Positions 56,654-64,000 of a stretch of DNA of 64,000 nucleotides are shown here, piece after piece (the first letter of the stretch is position 1; every line of letters begins with the position of its first letter). The stretch lies in assembly GCA_966211335.1 (NCBI GenBank), contig CBIHNF010000001.1, forward strand, positions 1,550,001-1,614,000. Direction: 5' to 3'. The position numbers and the translations under genes were made by a program. The stretch comes from JAPWJZ01 sp966211335. Lineage in GTDB: Bacteria; Pseudomonadota; Alphaproteobacteria; Micavibrionales; UBA2020. The notes below the pieces were generated by a model. That model ran no database searches and was not told the DNA's origin. It saw only the letters and a program-made list of their open reading frames with translations.

Positions 56654-57115
56654 ATGAAAACCTACTCTGCAAAACCGTCGGAAGTCACGAAGAAGTGGCT
56701 CCTGGTCGATGCGGAAGGCATTGCCCTCGGCCGCCTTTCCAGCATCATCGCGCTGCGCCTGCGCGGCAAGCATAAGCCGATGTTCACGCCCCACATCGAT
56801 TGCGGCGACAACGTCATCGTCATCAATGCTGACAAAGTCCGCCTCACCGGCAAAAAAGCGAAATTCGACATCTTCTACTGGCACACCGGTTACCCCGGCG
56901 GTATCAAGGGCCTGTCCAAAGGCCAGATCCTCGAAGGCAAATTCCCCGGCCGCGTGATCACCAACGCCGTCCGCCGCATGATGCCGAAAGATTCGCCGCT
57001 TGCACGTGGCCAGCTGACCGGCCTGCGCGTTTACGCCGGCACGGCGCATCCGCATGAAGCACAAAAGCCCGAAGTCCTCGACGTCGCGGCAATGAACCCG
57101 AAAAACAAAAGGTAA
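56654..57115 (+). CDS. rplM: Ribosomal protein L13
   Basis: 153-residue large-subunit protein. The family N-terminus 'WLLVDAEGIALGRLSSIIA' and 'LRGKHKPMFTPHIDCGD', the middle 'FYWHTGYPGGIKG' and the C-terminal 'RVYAGTAHPHEAQKPE' are present. It precedes rpsI with an 8-base gap, the standard L13-S9 pair. Confidence 0.97.
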   Translation: MKTYSAKPSEVTKKWLLVDAEGIALGRLSSIIALRLRGKHKPMFTPHIDCGDNVIVINADKVRLTGKKAKFDIFYWHTGYPGGIKGLSKGQILEGKFPGRVITNAVRRMMPKDSPLARGQLTGLRVYAGTAHPHEAQKPEVLDVAAMNPKNKR

Positions 57116-57123
57116 TTGAAACC

Positions 57124-57618
57124 ATGGCAATCAAGAAAAACCTCTCCGACCTGAAAGAAGCCGTGGCGGAAAAAGCGATCTCCACCTCGGGCGCGATCGC
57201 CCCGACGGAACGCACGCAGACTCTCGACAAAAAAGGCCGCGCCTATGGCACCGGCCGCCGCAAAGACGCGGTCGCCCGCGTCTGGGTCACCCGCGGTAAC
57301 GGCAAGATCACCGTCAACGAGCGCGATATCGCGGTTTACTTCGCCCGCGGTACGCAGCGCCTCGTCATCAACCAGGCCTTTGAAGCCTCCGCCCGCATCG
57401 GCCAGTTTGACGTCGTCGCCATCGTTTCCGGCGGCGGTCTCATGGGCCAAGCCGGTGCGGTGCGTCACGGCATTTCGCGCGCGCTGGTTCACTTTGAACC
57501 GGAACTGCACGGCCCGCTGAAAAAAGCAGGCATGCTGACCCGCGACAGCCGCGTTGTCGAGCGCAAAAAGTACGGCCGCCACAAGGCACGCCGTGGCACG
57601 CAGTGGGTCAAGCGTTAA
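57124..57618 (+). CDS. rpsI: Ribosomal protein S9
   Basis: 164-residue small-subunit protein. 'GTGRRKDAVARVWVTRGNG' opens the S9 domain and the C-terminus is the canonical 'YGRHKARRGTQWVKR', which reaches the tRNA in the P site. An N-terminal extension of about 35 residues is present, as in many alphaproteobacteria. A strong terminator follows. Confidence 0.97.
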   Translation: MAIKKNLSDLKEAVAEKAISTSGAIAPTERTQTLDKKGRAYGTGRRKDAVARVWVTRGNGKITVNERDIAVYFARGTQRLVINQAFEASARIGQFDVVAIVSGGGLMGQAGAVRHGISRALVHFEPELHGPLKKAGMLTRDSRVVERKKYGRHKARRGTQWVKR

Positions 57619-57647
57619 GCTTTTCCTTCTACCTGCTACCAGATACA

Positions 57648-57677
57648 AAAAAGGCGCCTCGCAAGGGGCGCCTTTTT
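57648..57677 (+). terminator. Intrinsic terminator of rplM-rpsI
   Basis: AAAAAGGCGCC pairs with GGCGCCTTTTT over 11 bases, loop TCGCAAGG, then a T run. Confidence 0.9.
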
Positions 57678-57754
57678 CTTTTGCCCGTTTACGGGGGGTG
57701 ATATAGGCTTGATGGCAAAGCTGTTCAAAACATTTTGCCAAAGGAATTTTCCCC

Positions 57755-58735
57755 GTGACCATCCGCCCCGCATCTTCGCTGCTCCTCGCCGCTCCCCTCT
57801 GCCTCATGATCGGGGCTGCGCCCGCGCTTGCCGCCGATGCGGCGGATGCCGGTGCTGCGCCCGTTCCCGCAGCGGAAGCGACCGCGCCGGATTCTGCCGC
57901 CAAAGCGGCCCCCGCGGCGGAAGAGCCGAAGCGCATGACGAAGGAAGAGTTCCTGGCCGCCCTGAAGCCGCAGACCGGCACCATTTCGCTGCCGGGCGGC
58001 GTTGCGACCGTGAAGCTTGGCGACAAGTATCGCTACCTGAGCCCCGAAAGCACAGAAGCGCTGCTGGTGAACGGCTGGGGCAATCCGCCCGGCAGCAAGA
58101 CGCTCGGCATGATCATCCCCGCCGATACCAACCCCGTTGATGAAAAGGGCTGGGGCGTCGTGATCGATTACACCGACGACGGCTATGTCAGCGACAAGGA
58201 CGCCGAGACGATCAACTACGATGATCTCCTGAAAGATATGAAAGAGCAGGTGGAGGAAGACAGCAAGGAGCGCGTGAAACAGGGCTATCCCGCCATGCAT
58301 CTCGTCGGCTGGGGCGAAAAGCCCACCTACGACAAGGCGACGCATAAAATGTACTGGGCAAAGGAATTCTCGACCGCGGGCGTGGCCACCAATTCCCTCA
58401 ACTATGACATCCGCGTGCTCGGCCGCAAGGGCGTGCTGGTGCTCAGCGCCGTCGCCGGCATGGACCAGCTCGACATGATCAAGAAGGAAACGCCGGCACT
58501 ACTCGCGATGACCGAATTCACCGAGGAAAACCGCTACGAGAAATTCGACAGCAAGACGGATAAAGTCGCGGAATACGGTCTCGCCGCGCTGGTCGCCGGC
58601 GGCATCGCGGCCAAGATGGGGCTGTTTGCCAAGCTGCTTGCCGTGGTGATTGCAGCCAAGAAGCTGGTTGTCGTCGCCGTGGTCGGGGCAGGGGCTTATC
58701 TCAAGAAACTGTTCAAGCGGGATAAGGCCGTATGA
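57755..58735 (+). CDS. DUF2167 membrane protein
   Basis: 326-residue protein starting at GTG 57755 with AAGGAA upstream. A signal peptide (cleaved near 'APALAADA') precedes an Ala/Pro-rich stretch and then the DUF2167 region with 'VNGWGNPPGSKTLGMIIP' and 'GWGVVIDYTDDGYVSDKDA'. Two hydrophobic segments near the end ('YGLAALVAGGIAAKMG', 'LVVVAVVGAGAYL') make it a membrane protein with a large periplasmic domain. It overlaps the M50 protease gene (ATGA), suggesting joint function. Confidence 0.85.
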   Translation: MTIRPASSLLLAAPLCLMIGAAPALAADAADAGAAPVPAAEATAPDSAAKAAPAAEEPKRMTKEEFLAALKPQTGTISLPGGVATVKLGDKYRYLSPESTEALLVNGWGNPPGSKTLGMIIPADTNPVDEKGWGVVIDYTDDGYVSDKDAETINYDDLLKDMKEQVEEDSKERVKQGYPAMHLVGWGEKPTYDKATHKMYWAKEFSTAGVATNSLNYDIRVLGRKGVLVLSAVAGMDQLDMIKKETPALLAMTEFTEENRYEKFDSKTDKVAEYGLAALVAGGIAAKMGLFAKLLAVVIAAKKLVVVAVVGAGAYLKKLFKRDKAV

Positions 58736-59454
58736 TCAAGCTTCTCGCCGGTCTGTTTGCGGCCGGCAAACTCTCCAAGGTGCTGCTGACCTGCGGCACC
58801 ATGCTGATTTCGATGGTCATCTATGCGCAGATGTACGGCTGGCAATATGCCGTCGGCTTCGTGCTGCTGATCTTTGTGCATGAAATGGGACATTATCTGG
58901 CGGCCAAGCAGCGGGGCCTGAACGTCGGCGCGCCGACCTTTATCCCCTTCGTTGGCGCCTGGATTGACCTCAAAGAACAGCCGATGAATGTGGAGACGGA
59001 GGCCTATGTCGCCTTCGCGGGGCCGGTCGCGGGTACGCTGGGGGCTATGGTCTGCTATTTCGTCGCCCGCGACCAGCACAGCGACCTTCTGCTGGCGCTG
59101 GCCTACAGCGGCTGTATGCTGAACCTGTTCAACCTCATCCCCGTCTCGCCGCTCGATGGTGGCCGTATTACGGCAATTCTGTCGCCGAAGATATGGCTGC
59201 TTGGTTTGCCGCTTTTGGTGGCGTTGTTCTTTTTCAACGGCAGCCCCATGATCATTTTGATCGGCATTCTAGCCTATCCGCAGATCAAGGAAGCCATCTG
59301 GCCAACCCAGCGCACCGCGGAGGAACATGCGCAATATTACACCGCCACCTTCAACCAGCGGGCCAACTATGGCGCTCTCTACCTCGGCCTTGTCGCCTTT
59401 CTCGCCGTTATGACCTTCGAAATTCACGGAATGCTACCCGGCGCGCATCACTAG
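58732..59454 (+). CDS. Site-2 protease-like M50 family metallopeptidase
   Basis: 240-residue membrane protease with a zinc site HEMGH (H50, E51, H54) in 'LLIFVHEMGHYLAAKQRG' and the second metal ligand D142 in 'NLIPVSPLDGGRI'. Site-2 proteases cut membrane-spanning regulators. It is translationally coupled to the DUF2167 gene, a pairing that could form a regulated system. The substrate is unknown. Confidence 0.9.
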   Translation: MIKLLAGLFAAGKLSKVLLTCGTMLISMVIYAQMYGWQYAVGFVLLIFVHEMGHYLAAKQRGLNVGAPTFIPFVGAWIDLKEQPMNVETEAYVAFAGPVAGTLGAMVCYFVARDQHSDLLLALAYSGCMLNLFNLIPVSPLDGGRITAILSPKIWLLGLPLLVALFFFNGSPMIILIGILAYPQIKEAIWPTQRTAEEHAQYYTATFNQRANYGALYLGLVAFLAVMTFEIHGMLPGAHH

Positions 59455-59748
59455 GTTTTTTACTTTTTCCGGTCGCTATTTCAGTGACTTGCAGCGGTAA
59501 CAAAACCCTCTGCATGAGACAGATAATGGGTTCACTGGAAGTCTTAACGATAGCGCCCAGCTATCTGCTTTCCCACAATAAAACTTACCGTAACCCGCCA
59601 TCGCCTCCAAAACGCTGCAGCGCAAAATTATTTGCGAAGGGAACGCACCTTATCTGTTGCCGAATTGTTGGCTTTCAAACATACTTACTGTGCAGCTATC
59701 AAGCTGATTCATAATGCAAATTCAAATCGAGCGAAATTAAAGGTCCCC
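59455..59748. other. Intergenic region before the OmpA lipoprotein gene
   Basis: About 290 bases with no convincing gene. The end has AAAGGTCCCC just before the lipoprotein ATG. Weak -35/-10-like words occur but none is convincing. No repeat or RNA is recognised. Confidence 0.4.
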
Positions 59749-60486
59749 ATGCGTATTGCGCCCTTGCGTCTCACCAAAGTTGCCCTGTCTCTGTCCGCGG
59801 CCCTGCTGCTCTCGGCCTGCTCGGGCACCATGCACGGCATCCACAATGACTCCGAAGACATTGGCCGCTGGACGATGGGCAAACCCTCGCACATGGAACG
59901 CAACTGGGGCTCGCCGCCCACCGGCTGGAATGGCCAGCACGAGTATCGCGACCGCCTGCTGAAACCGCAGCCGCAGGGTCTTGATGCGAAATGGAAGATC
60001 GAGGAGCGCAACAAGTGGCGCCAGGTCGACAGCGTCACGACCGACACCACGACGACCGACAGCGTCACGGTTTACCCCGTTGACGGCGCGACCACCGAAA
60101 CAACCACGACGACGACGGCCAACTACGGCCAGCTGTCGGAACAGCTCTTCTTCAAGCACGGCTCCGCCCATATCGCGAAGGACGACAAGCAGCGTCTTGA
60201 AACCTTCGGCAGCAGCCTGCGCGGGGAGCCGAATGTGGCGCTCACCATCGTCGGCCACGCCAGCACGCGCGTCAACACGACCAACGACCCCGTGCGCCGC
60301 AAAGAGATCAACTTTGAAATGGCGCAGAAACGCGCCAATGCGGTGACCGGCGTGCTGAAGCAGTCCGGCGTTGCGCCCGGCATGGTGACGGCTGTATCGG
60401 AAGGCGACGAAGTGCCGAATACCGATCCCGGCAGCCGCGACCAGGAGTCTGCGGACCGCCGCGTCGAAGTCTACATGAACAAGTAA
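59749..60486 (+). CDS. OmpA-family lipoprotein
   Basis: 245-residue lipoprotein. The lipobox is 'LLLSAC', a linker of about 110 residues follows with a Thr-rich stretch ('TTDTTTTDSVTVYP'), and the C-terminal OmpA/MotB domain starts with 'LFFKHGSAHIAKDDKQRL' and has 'VGHASTRVNTTNDP' and 'QESADRRVEVYMN'. OmpA domains bind peptidoglycan non-covalently. The start is ATG 59749; a frame from 59632 has no signal. Confidence 0.9.
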   Translation: MRIAPLRLTKVALSLSAALLLSACSGTMHGIHNDSEDIGRWTMGKPSHMERNWGSPPTGWNGQHEYRDRLLKPQPQGLDAKWKIEERNKWRQVDSVTTDTTTTDSVTVYPVDGATTETTTTTTANYGQLSEQLFFKHGSAHIAKDDKQRLETFGSSLRGEPNVALTIVGHASTRVNTTNDPVRRKEINFEMAQKRANAVTGVLKQSGVAPGMVTAVSEGDEVPNTDPGSRDQESADRRVEVYMNK

Positions 60487-60577
60487 ACCTTCCGGCGGTT
60501 ACGCTGAAGGCTGCTTTGTCCAAATACCCGCGCGAAGACGGGTAGGGCACAACTATATACGAAGAGGGAACGTAGTT

Positions 60578-61882
60578 ATGTCACAGCAGCCTTTACGCAT
60601 CGGGATCGCAGGCCTTGGCAACGTCGGCGCCTCCGTCTTCAAACTGCTCCACGAACACCGCGACATGCTGCGCGACCGCACTGGCCGTGATGTGCGCGTT
60701 GTCGCCGTTTCCGCCCGCAACAAGGACAAAGACCGCGGCCTCGACTTCACCACCATCCAGTGGCATGACGACCCCATCCAGGTTGCGGAAGATCCTTCCG
60801 TCGATGTCGTCGTTGAACTGATGGGCGGCGCGGAAGGGGCAGCCTTTGATATCGTGAAGCGCGCGCTGGAGCTCAACAAGCCCGTCATTACCGCCAACAA
60901 AGCCTTGCTTGCCAATCGCGGCGCGGAAATCCTCGCGCTGCTGAAAAAAAGCGAAGCGACCGTCTCCTTTGAAGCGGCCGTCGCCGGCGGCATTCCTGTT
61001 ATCAAGGGCCTCCGCGAAGGTCTTGCTGGCAACCGCATCAATGCGGTCTACGGCATCCTGAACGGCACCTGTAACTTCATCTTGTCGGAAATGACGCGCA
61101 CCCGCCGTGCGTTCGATAGCGTGCTGAAAGAAGCACAGGACAAAGGCTATGCCGAGGCCGATCCCGCCTTTGATATCGACGGCGTCGATGCCGCGCATAA
61201 ATTGGCGCTGCTCACCGGCCTTGCCTTCGCGACGCTGCCGGATGTGAAGGCGATCGACATCAAGGGCATTCGCAAGGTTACCGCGCTCGACATCGAATTC
61301 GCGGATGAGCTTGATTACCGCATTAAGCTGCTCGGCATCGCGCGCCAGACGCCGAAGGGCATCGAACAGTCAGTGGAGCCCTGCCTCGTCCCCAAAAATT
61401 CCCCCATCGCCGCCGTGGATGGCGCGCTGAACGCCGTCTATGTCGATGGCGATTACGTCGGCAAAGTGCTGTTCATGGGCGCTGGCGCGGGCGGTAATGC
61501 CACCGCTTCCGCCGTCGTCGCCGACATCGTTGACGTCGCAAGGAATCGCGCCCTGCCGCTGATGGGCGTGTCGGCCGAGAAAGTGACGGCCTTGAGGCCC
61601 GCAAATATCCTTGAAAGAATAGGGTCTTATTACTTCAGGCTCATGGTGCTTGACCAGCCGGGGGTAATAGCGGATATTTCAGCCATTCTGCGCGATAATA
61701 AAGTGTCTCTGGAGTCCGTGTTGCAACGCGGGCGCGATCCCGACCAGCCCGTGCCCGTCATTCTGACGACGCATGAGACTTCGGAGGAAAGCATCCAGAA
61801 AGTCACCGCGGAAATCGGTAAGCTGCCTTCCGTCGTCGAGCCGCCCTATCTGATGCGGATCGAGGACTTCAAGAGCGCTTAA
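60578..61882 (+). CDS. hom: Homoserine dehydrogenase
   Basis: 434-residue enzyme of the aspartate pathway that reduces aspartate semialdehyde to homoserine, for threonine and methionine. 'GIAGLGNVGASVFKLL' is the NAD(P)-binding motif, 'GILNGTCNFILSEM' and 'DGVDAAHKLALLTG' the catalytic region, and a C-terminal ACT domain ('YYFRLMVLDQPGVIADIS') allows threonine control. A hairpin TACCCG/CGGGTA lies in the leader. glpX and recJ follow. Confidence 0.96.
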   Translation: MSQQPLRIGIAGLGNVGASVFKLLHEHRDMLRDRTGRDVRVVAVSARNKDKDRGLDFTTIQWHDDPIQVAEDPSVDVVVELMGGAEGAAFDIVKRALELNKPVITANKALLANRGAEILALLKKSEATVSFEAAVAGGIPVIKGLREGLAGNRINAVYGILNGTCNFILSEMTRTRRAFDSVLKEAQDKGYAEADPAFDIDGVDAAHKLALLTGLAFATLPDVKAIDIKGIRKVTALDIEFADELDYRIKLLGIARQTPKGIEQSVEPCLVPKNSPIAAVDGALNAVYVDGDYVGKVLFMGAGAGGNATASAVVADIVDVARNRALPLMGVSAEKVTALRPANILERIGSYYFRLMVLDQPGVIADISAILRDNKVSLESVLQRGRDPDQPVPVILTTHETSEESIQKVTAEIGKLPSVVEPPYLMRIEDFKSA

Positions 61883-61898
61883 AAAATAGGGGATGGAA

Positions 61899-62930
61899 AT
61901 GTCACTTTTAAAGAAAGCCGTCGACATGCACCAGGATCCTGACCACCCGCTGACCAAACAAGCCCTCACCATGGACCGCAACCTCGCGCTGGAACTCGTC
62001 CGCGTGACGGAAGCGGCGGCGCTCTCCGCCTCGCTCCTCATGGGCAGGGGCGATGAAAAGGCCGCCGACCAGGCTGCGGTCGATGCGATGCGCAATGCGC
62101 TCAACAACCTCAACATCAAGGGCACTGTCGTCATCGGCGAAGGGGAGCGCGACGAAGCGCCTATGCTCTACATCGGCGAAAAGGTCGGCTCCGGTGAAGG
62201 CCCTGAACTTGATATCGCGCTTGACCCCCTCGAGGGCACCACCATCACCGCCAAGGGCGGCCCCAACTCCCTCGCCGTGGTTGCCATGGCGGAGAAGGGC
62301 GGCTTTTTGAATGCGCCCGATGTGTACATGGAAAAGCTCGCCATCGGCTCCGGCTTCGGCGACAACATCGTCGACCTCGACATGACGCCGCAGGAAAATT
62401 TAAAGGCGCTGGCGCGCGCGAAAAAGGTGGACGTCTCCGACCTCGTCGCCTGCATCCTCGACCGCACCCGCCATGAAGAGCTGATCGCAAAAACCCGCGA
62501 AGCCGGCGCCCGCATCATGCTGATTTCGGACGGCGATGTTTCCGGCGTCATGGCAACGGCAGAGGCTGACACCGGCGTTGATATTTACATGGGCTCCGGC
62601 GGCGCGCCGGAAGGCGTTCTGGCCGCAGCCGCCCTTCGTTCCATCGGTGGTTTCATGCAGGGCCGTCTCCTGTTCCGCAACGATGATGAAAAAGCGCGCG
62701 CGAAGCGCTGGGGCGTGACCGACCTCAACCGCAAATATGAACTGCATGACCTTGCCCATGGCGATGTGATGTTCGCCGCGACCGGCGTGACGGACGGCGC
62801 GATGCTGCGCGGCGTGCGCCGTTTTGCCGGCGGCGCGCATACGCATTCCGTCATCATGCGCTCCAAGACCGGCACCATCCGCCGCATTGAAGCGACGCAC
62901 AACTTCACCCGCAAGGCAGGTTTCAAGTAA
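61899..62930 (+). CDS. glpX: Class II fructose-1,6-bisphosphatase GlpX
   Basis: 343-residue enzyme of gluconeogenesis. The metal- and substrate-binding motifs are 'VIGEGERDEAPMLYIGE', 'DIALDPLEGTTITAKGG' and 'IYMGSGGAPEGVLAAAAL'. The start at ATG 61899 has AGGGG at good spacing; an ATG two codons upstream is possible. hom-glpX-recJ is the standard alphaproteobacterial order. Confidence 0.95.
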   Translation: MSLLKKAVDMHQDPDHPLTKQALTMDRNLALELVRVTEAAALSASLLMGRGDEKAADQAAVDAMRNALNNLNIKGTVVIGEGERDEAPMLYIGEKVGSGEGPELDIALDPLEGTTITAKGGPNSLAVVAMAEKGGFLNAPDVYMEKLAIGSGFGDNIVDLDMTPQENLKALARAKKVDVSDLVACILDRTRHEELIAKTREAGARIMLISDGDVSGVMATAEADTGVDIYMGSGGAPEGVLAAAALRSIGGFMQGRLLFRNDDEKARAKRWGVTDLNRKYELHDLAHGDVMFAATGVTDGAMLRGVRRFAGGAHTHSVIMRSKTGTIRRIEATHNFTRKAGFK

Positions 62931-62932
62931 GC

Positions 62933-64000
62933 ATGAACCAGCCTTTGCCGCAGACGATTTTTGAACAACACGACGCGCTTCCGAAGGAAGCGGCGGTTTT
63001 GTCCGTTGAAAAATCGCTGCTCGGCAAAAAATGGGCCTTCGCGCATACGGACGCACGATTGGCCGAAGGTATCGCGCAGGCTTATAACCTGCCTGAACTC
63101 GTCGCCCGCGTTCTCGTCTCCCGCGGCGTCGGCTTCGACCAGGTGGAAGAATTCCTCAATCCCACGCTGAAGGCGCAGCTGCCCGACCCTTCGACCTTGG
63201 CCGATATGGACAAGGCGGCGGAGCGCATTGCTTCCGCCATCATGACCGGCGAGAAAATCGCTGTCTTCGGCGATTACGATGTGGACGGCGCAACATCGTC
63301 CGCGCTGCTGAAGCGTTTCTTCAAGGCGCAAGGCCGCGATGCGCGCATTTACATTCCCGACCGTATCAACGAAGGCTATGGTCCTAATGTGGCCGCCATG
63401 CTGAAGCTGCGTGATGAAGGCATCAAGCTGCTGATCACCGTCGATTGCGGCGTCACCGCTTTTGAACCGCTCGCCGCCGGCACGGCTGCTGGCCTTGATA
63501 TCATCGTTCTCGACCACCACCGCGCGGAGCCGCAATTGCCGCCGGTGCATGCCGTCGTCAATCCGAACCGCCTCGACTGCACGAGCGGGCAGGGGCAAAT
63601 GGCCGCTTGCGGCGTCACCTTCCTCGCTATCGTTGCCGTTAACCGCCGGTTGCGTGCGGCCGGCTGGTACAATACCGAGCGGCCGGAGCCGCGTATTTTG
63701 CAATGGCTTGACCTCGTCGCCCTCGGCACCGTTTGCGACGTCGTGCCGCTGACGGGCATCAACCGCGCCTTTGTGGCGCAGGGGCTCCGCATCATGGCGA
63801 TGCGCCTGAACGCGGGCATTAACGCCCTTGCGGATTTGGCGGCTGTTTCCGAAGCGCCAAATGCCTTCCACGCCGGTTTCGTCTTCGGCCCCCGCGTCAA
63901 TGCGGGCGGGCGCGTCGGCGAGGCGGATCTTGGCTGGCGTTTGCTGTCGACCGAAGACACGCTGGAAGCCCGCGTTGTCGCCAAGAAGCTTCACGAATAT
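62933..64000 (+). CDS. recJ: RecJ, single-strand DNA exonuclease (3' partial)
   Basis: The first 356 codons lie in the window and the frame runs off the end. It is a 5'-3' single-strand DNA exonuclease of the DHH family, used in recombination and mismatch repair. The DHH motifs are visible: 'KIAVFGDYDVDGATSSALL', 'LLITVDCGVTA' and 'IIVLDHHRAEP'. It starts 2 bases after the glpX stop. Confidence 0.95.
   Translation, partial: MNQPLPQTIFEQHDALPKEAAVLSVEKSLLGKKWAFAHTDARLAEGIAQAYNLPELVARVLVSRGVGFDQVEEFLNPTLKAQLPDPSTLADMDKAAERIASAIMTGEKIAVFGDYDVDGATSSALLKRFFKAQGRDARIYIPDRINEGYGPNVAAMLKLRDEGIKLLITVDCGVTAFEPLAAGTAAGLDIIVLDHHRAEPQLPPVHAVVNPNRLDCTSGQGQMAACGVTFLAIVAVNRRLRAAGWYNTERPEPRILQWLDLVALGTVCDVVPLTGINRAFVAQGLRIMAMRLNAGINALADLAAVSEAPNAFHAGFVFGPRVNAGGRVGEADLGWRLLSTEDTLEARVVAKKLHEY

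Noticed and set aside
62585..63994. Antisense frame over glpX and recJ
   Set aside because: Covers two core genes and crosses their border; arginine/glycine-rich shadow.

Overview
The window is chromosomal DNA from an alphaproteobacterium. The evidence is gene order: bamE (divergent), then DUF177/yceD-rpmF-plsX-fabH-ihfA-merR; gyrA-coaD; fabA-fabB-fabI; hom-glpX-recJ; rplM-rpsI; and a sufD-sufS-sufT-sufA run. Coding regions are GC-rich with many short or overlapping intergenic junctions. A lineage near Rhodospirillales or Micavibrionales would fit, but no rRNA or other phylogenetic marker is present to settle it. No plasmid, phage, IS or CRISPR signature was found; most of the window is core genome with small accessory patches.

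Layout. 1-2.9 kb: end of a SUF iron-sulfur cluster operon closed by a clear terminator. 3-13 kb: small enzymes (VOC, cupin, BaiN-type flavoprotein, methyltransferase, DusA), an ankyrin protein, two tandem tiny alanine-rich proteins, a glycoside hydrolase family 5 gene broken by an in-frame stop, and a three-gene cassette ending in a Rap1a/Tai-like protein. 13-18 kb: an ArsR/SRPBCC operon with a self-evident operator, an ankyrin pair and an SH3 protein. 18-21.6 kb: type II fatty acid synthesis genes fabA-fabB-fabI with a small membrane gene inserted between fabA and fabB. 21.6-29.5 kb: accessory region with an orphan barstar-like gene bracketed by palindromic repeats, a peptidase C26 amidase, Sel1 protein, a 30-residue lysine/alanine peptide, a secreted protein with an internal duplication, and a histidine kinase. 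29.5-33.2 kb: tRNA-Lys with a duplicated 3' end, coaD, gyrA. 33.3-39.3 kb: chromate transporter, proton-pumping pyrophosphatase, third ankyrin protein, bamE. 39.3-43.9 kb: DUF177 protein with a histone-H1-like tail, rpmF, plsX, fabH, ihfA, merR. 44-56.5 kb: HDAC-family deacetylase, tRNA-Pro, SlyX, a 1177-residue serralysin/RTX protease, methyltransferase, cyanophycinase-like peptidase, and an AT-richer two-gene patch. 56.6-64 kb: rplM-rpsI, a DUF2167 + M50 protease pair, an OmpA lipoprotein, hom, glpX and the start of recJ.

How the parts work together. The core genes cover Fe-S assembly, fatty acid and phospholipid initiation (fabA/B/I, plsX, fabH), CoA synthesis, DNA topology, translation, and outer-membrane assembly. 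The accessory content leans to the envelope and outside of the cell: secreted protease, secreted glycosidase remnant, OmpA lipoprotein, SH3 and repeat-rich secreted proteins, and two orphan immunity-like proteins (barstar-like, Rap1a-like). The observations most worth following are the tandem tiny proteins at 7.35-7.94 kb, the three-gene cassette at 9.9-11.7 kb, the H1-like tail on DUF177, the fabB-like 5' end of the small gene at 18.64 kb, the duplicated repeat protein at 26.7 kb, and the operator-filled promoter at 14.1 kb. All functional assignments are from reading motifs and context; no database search was possible.
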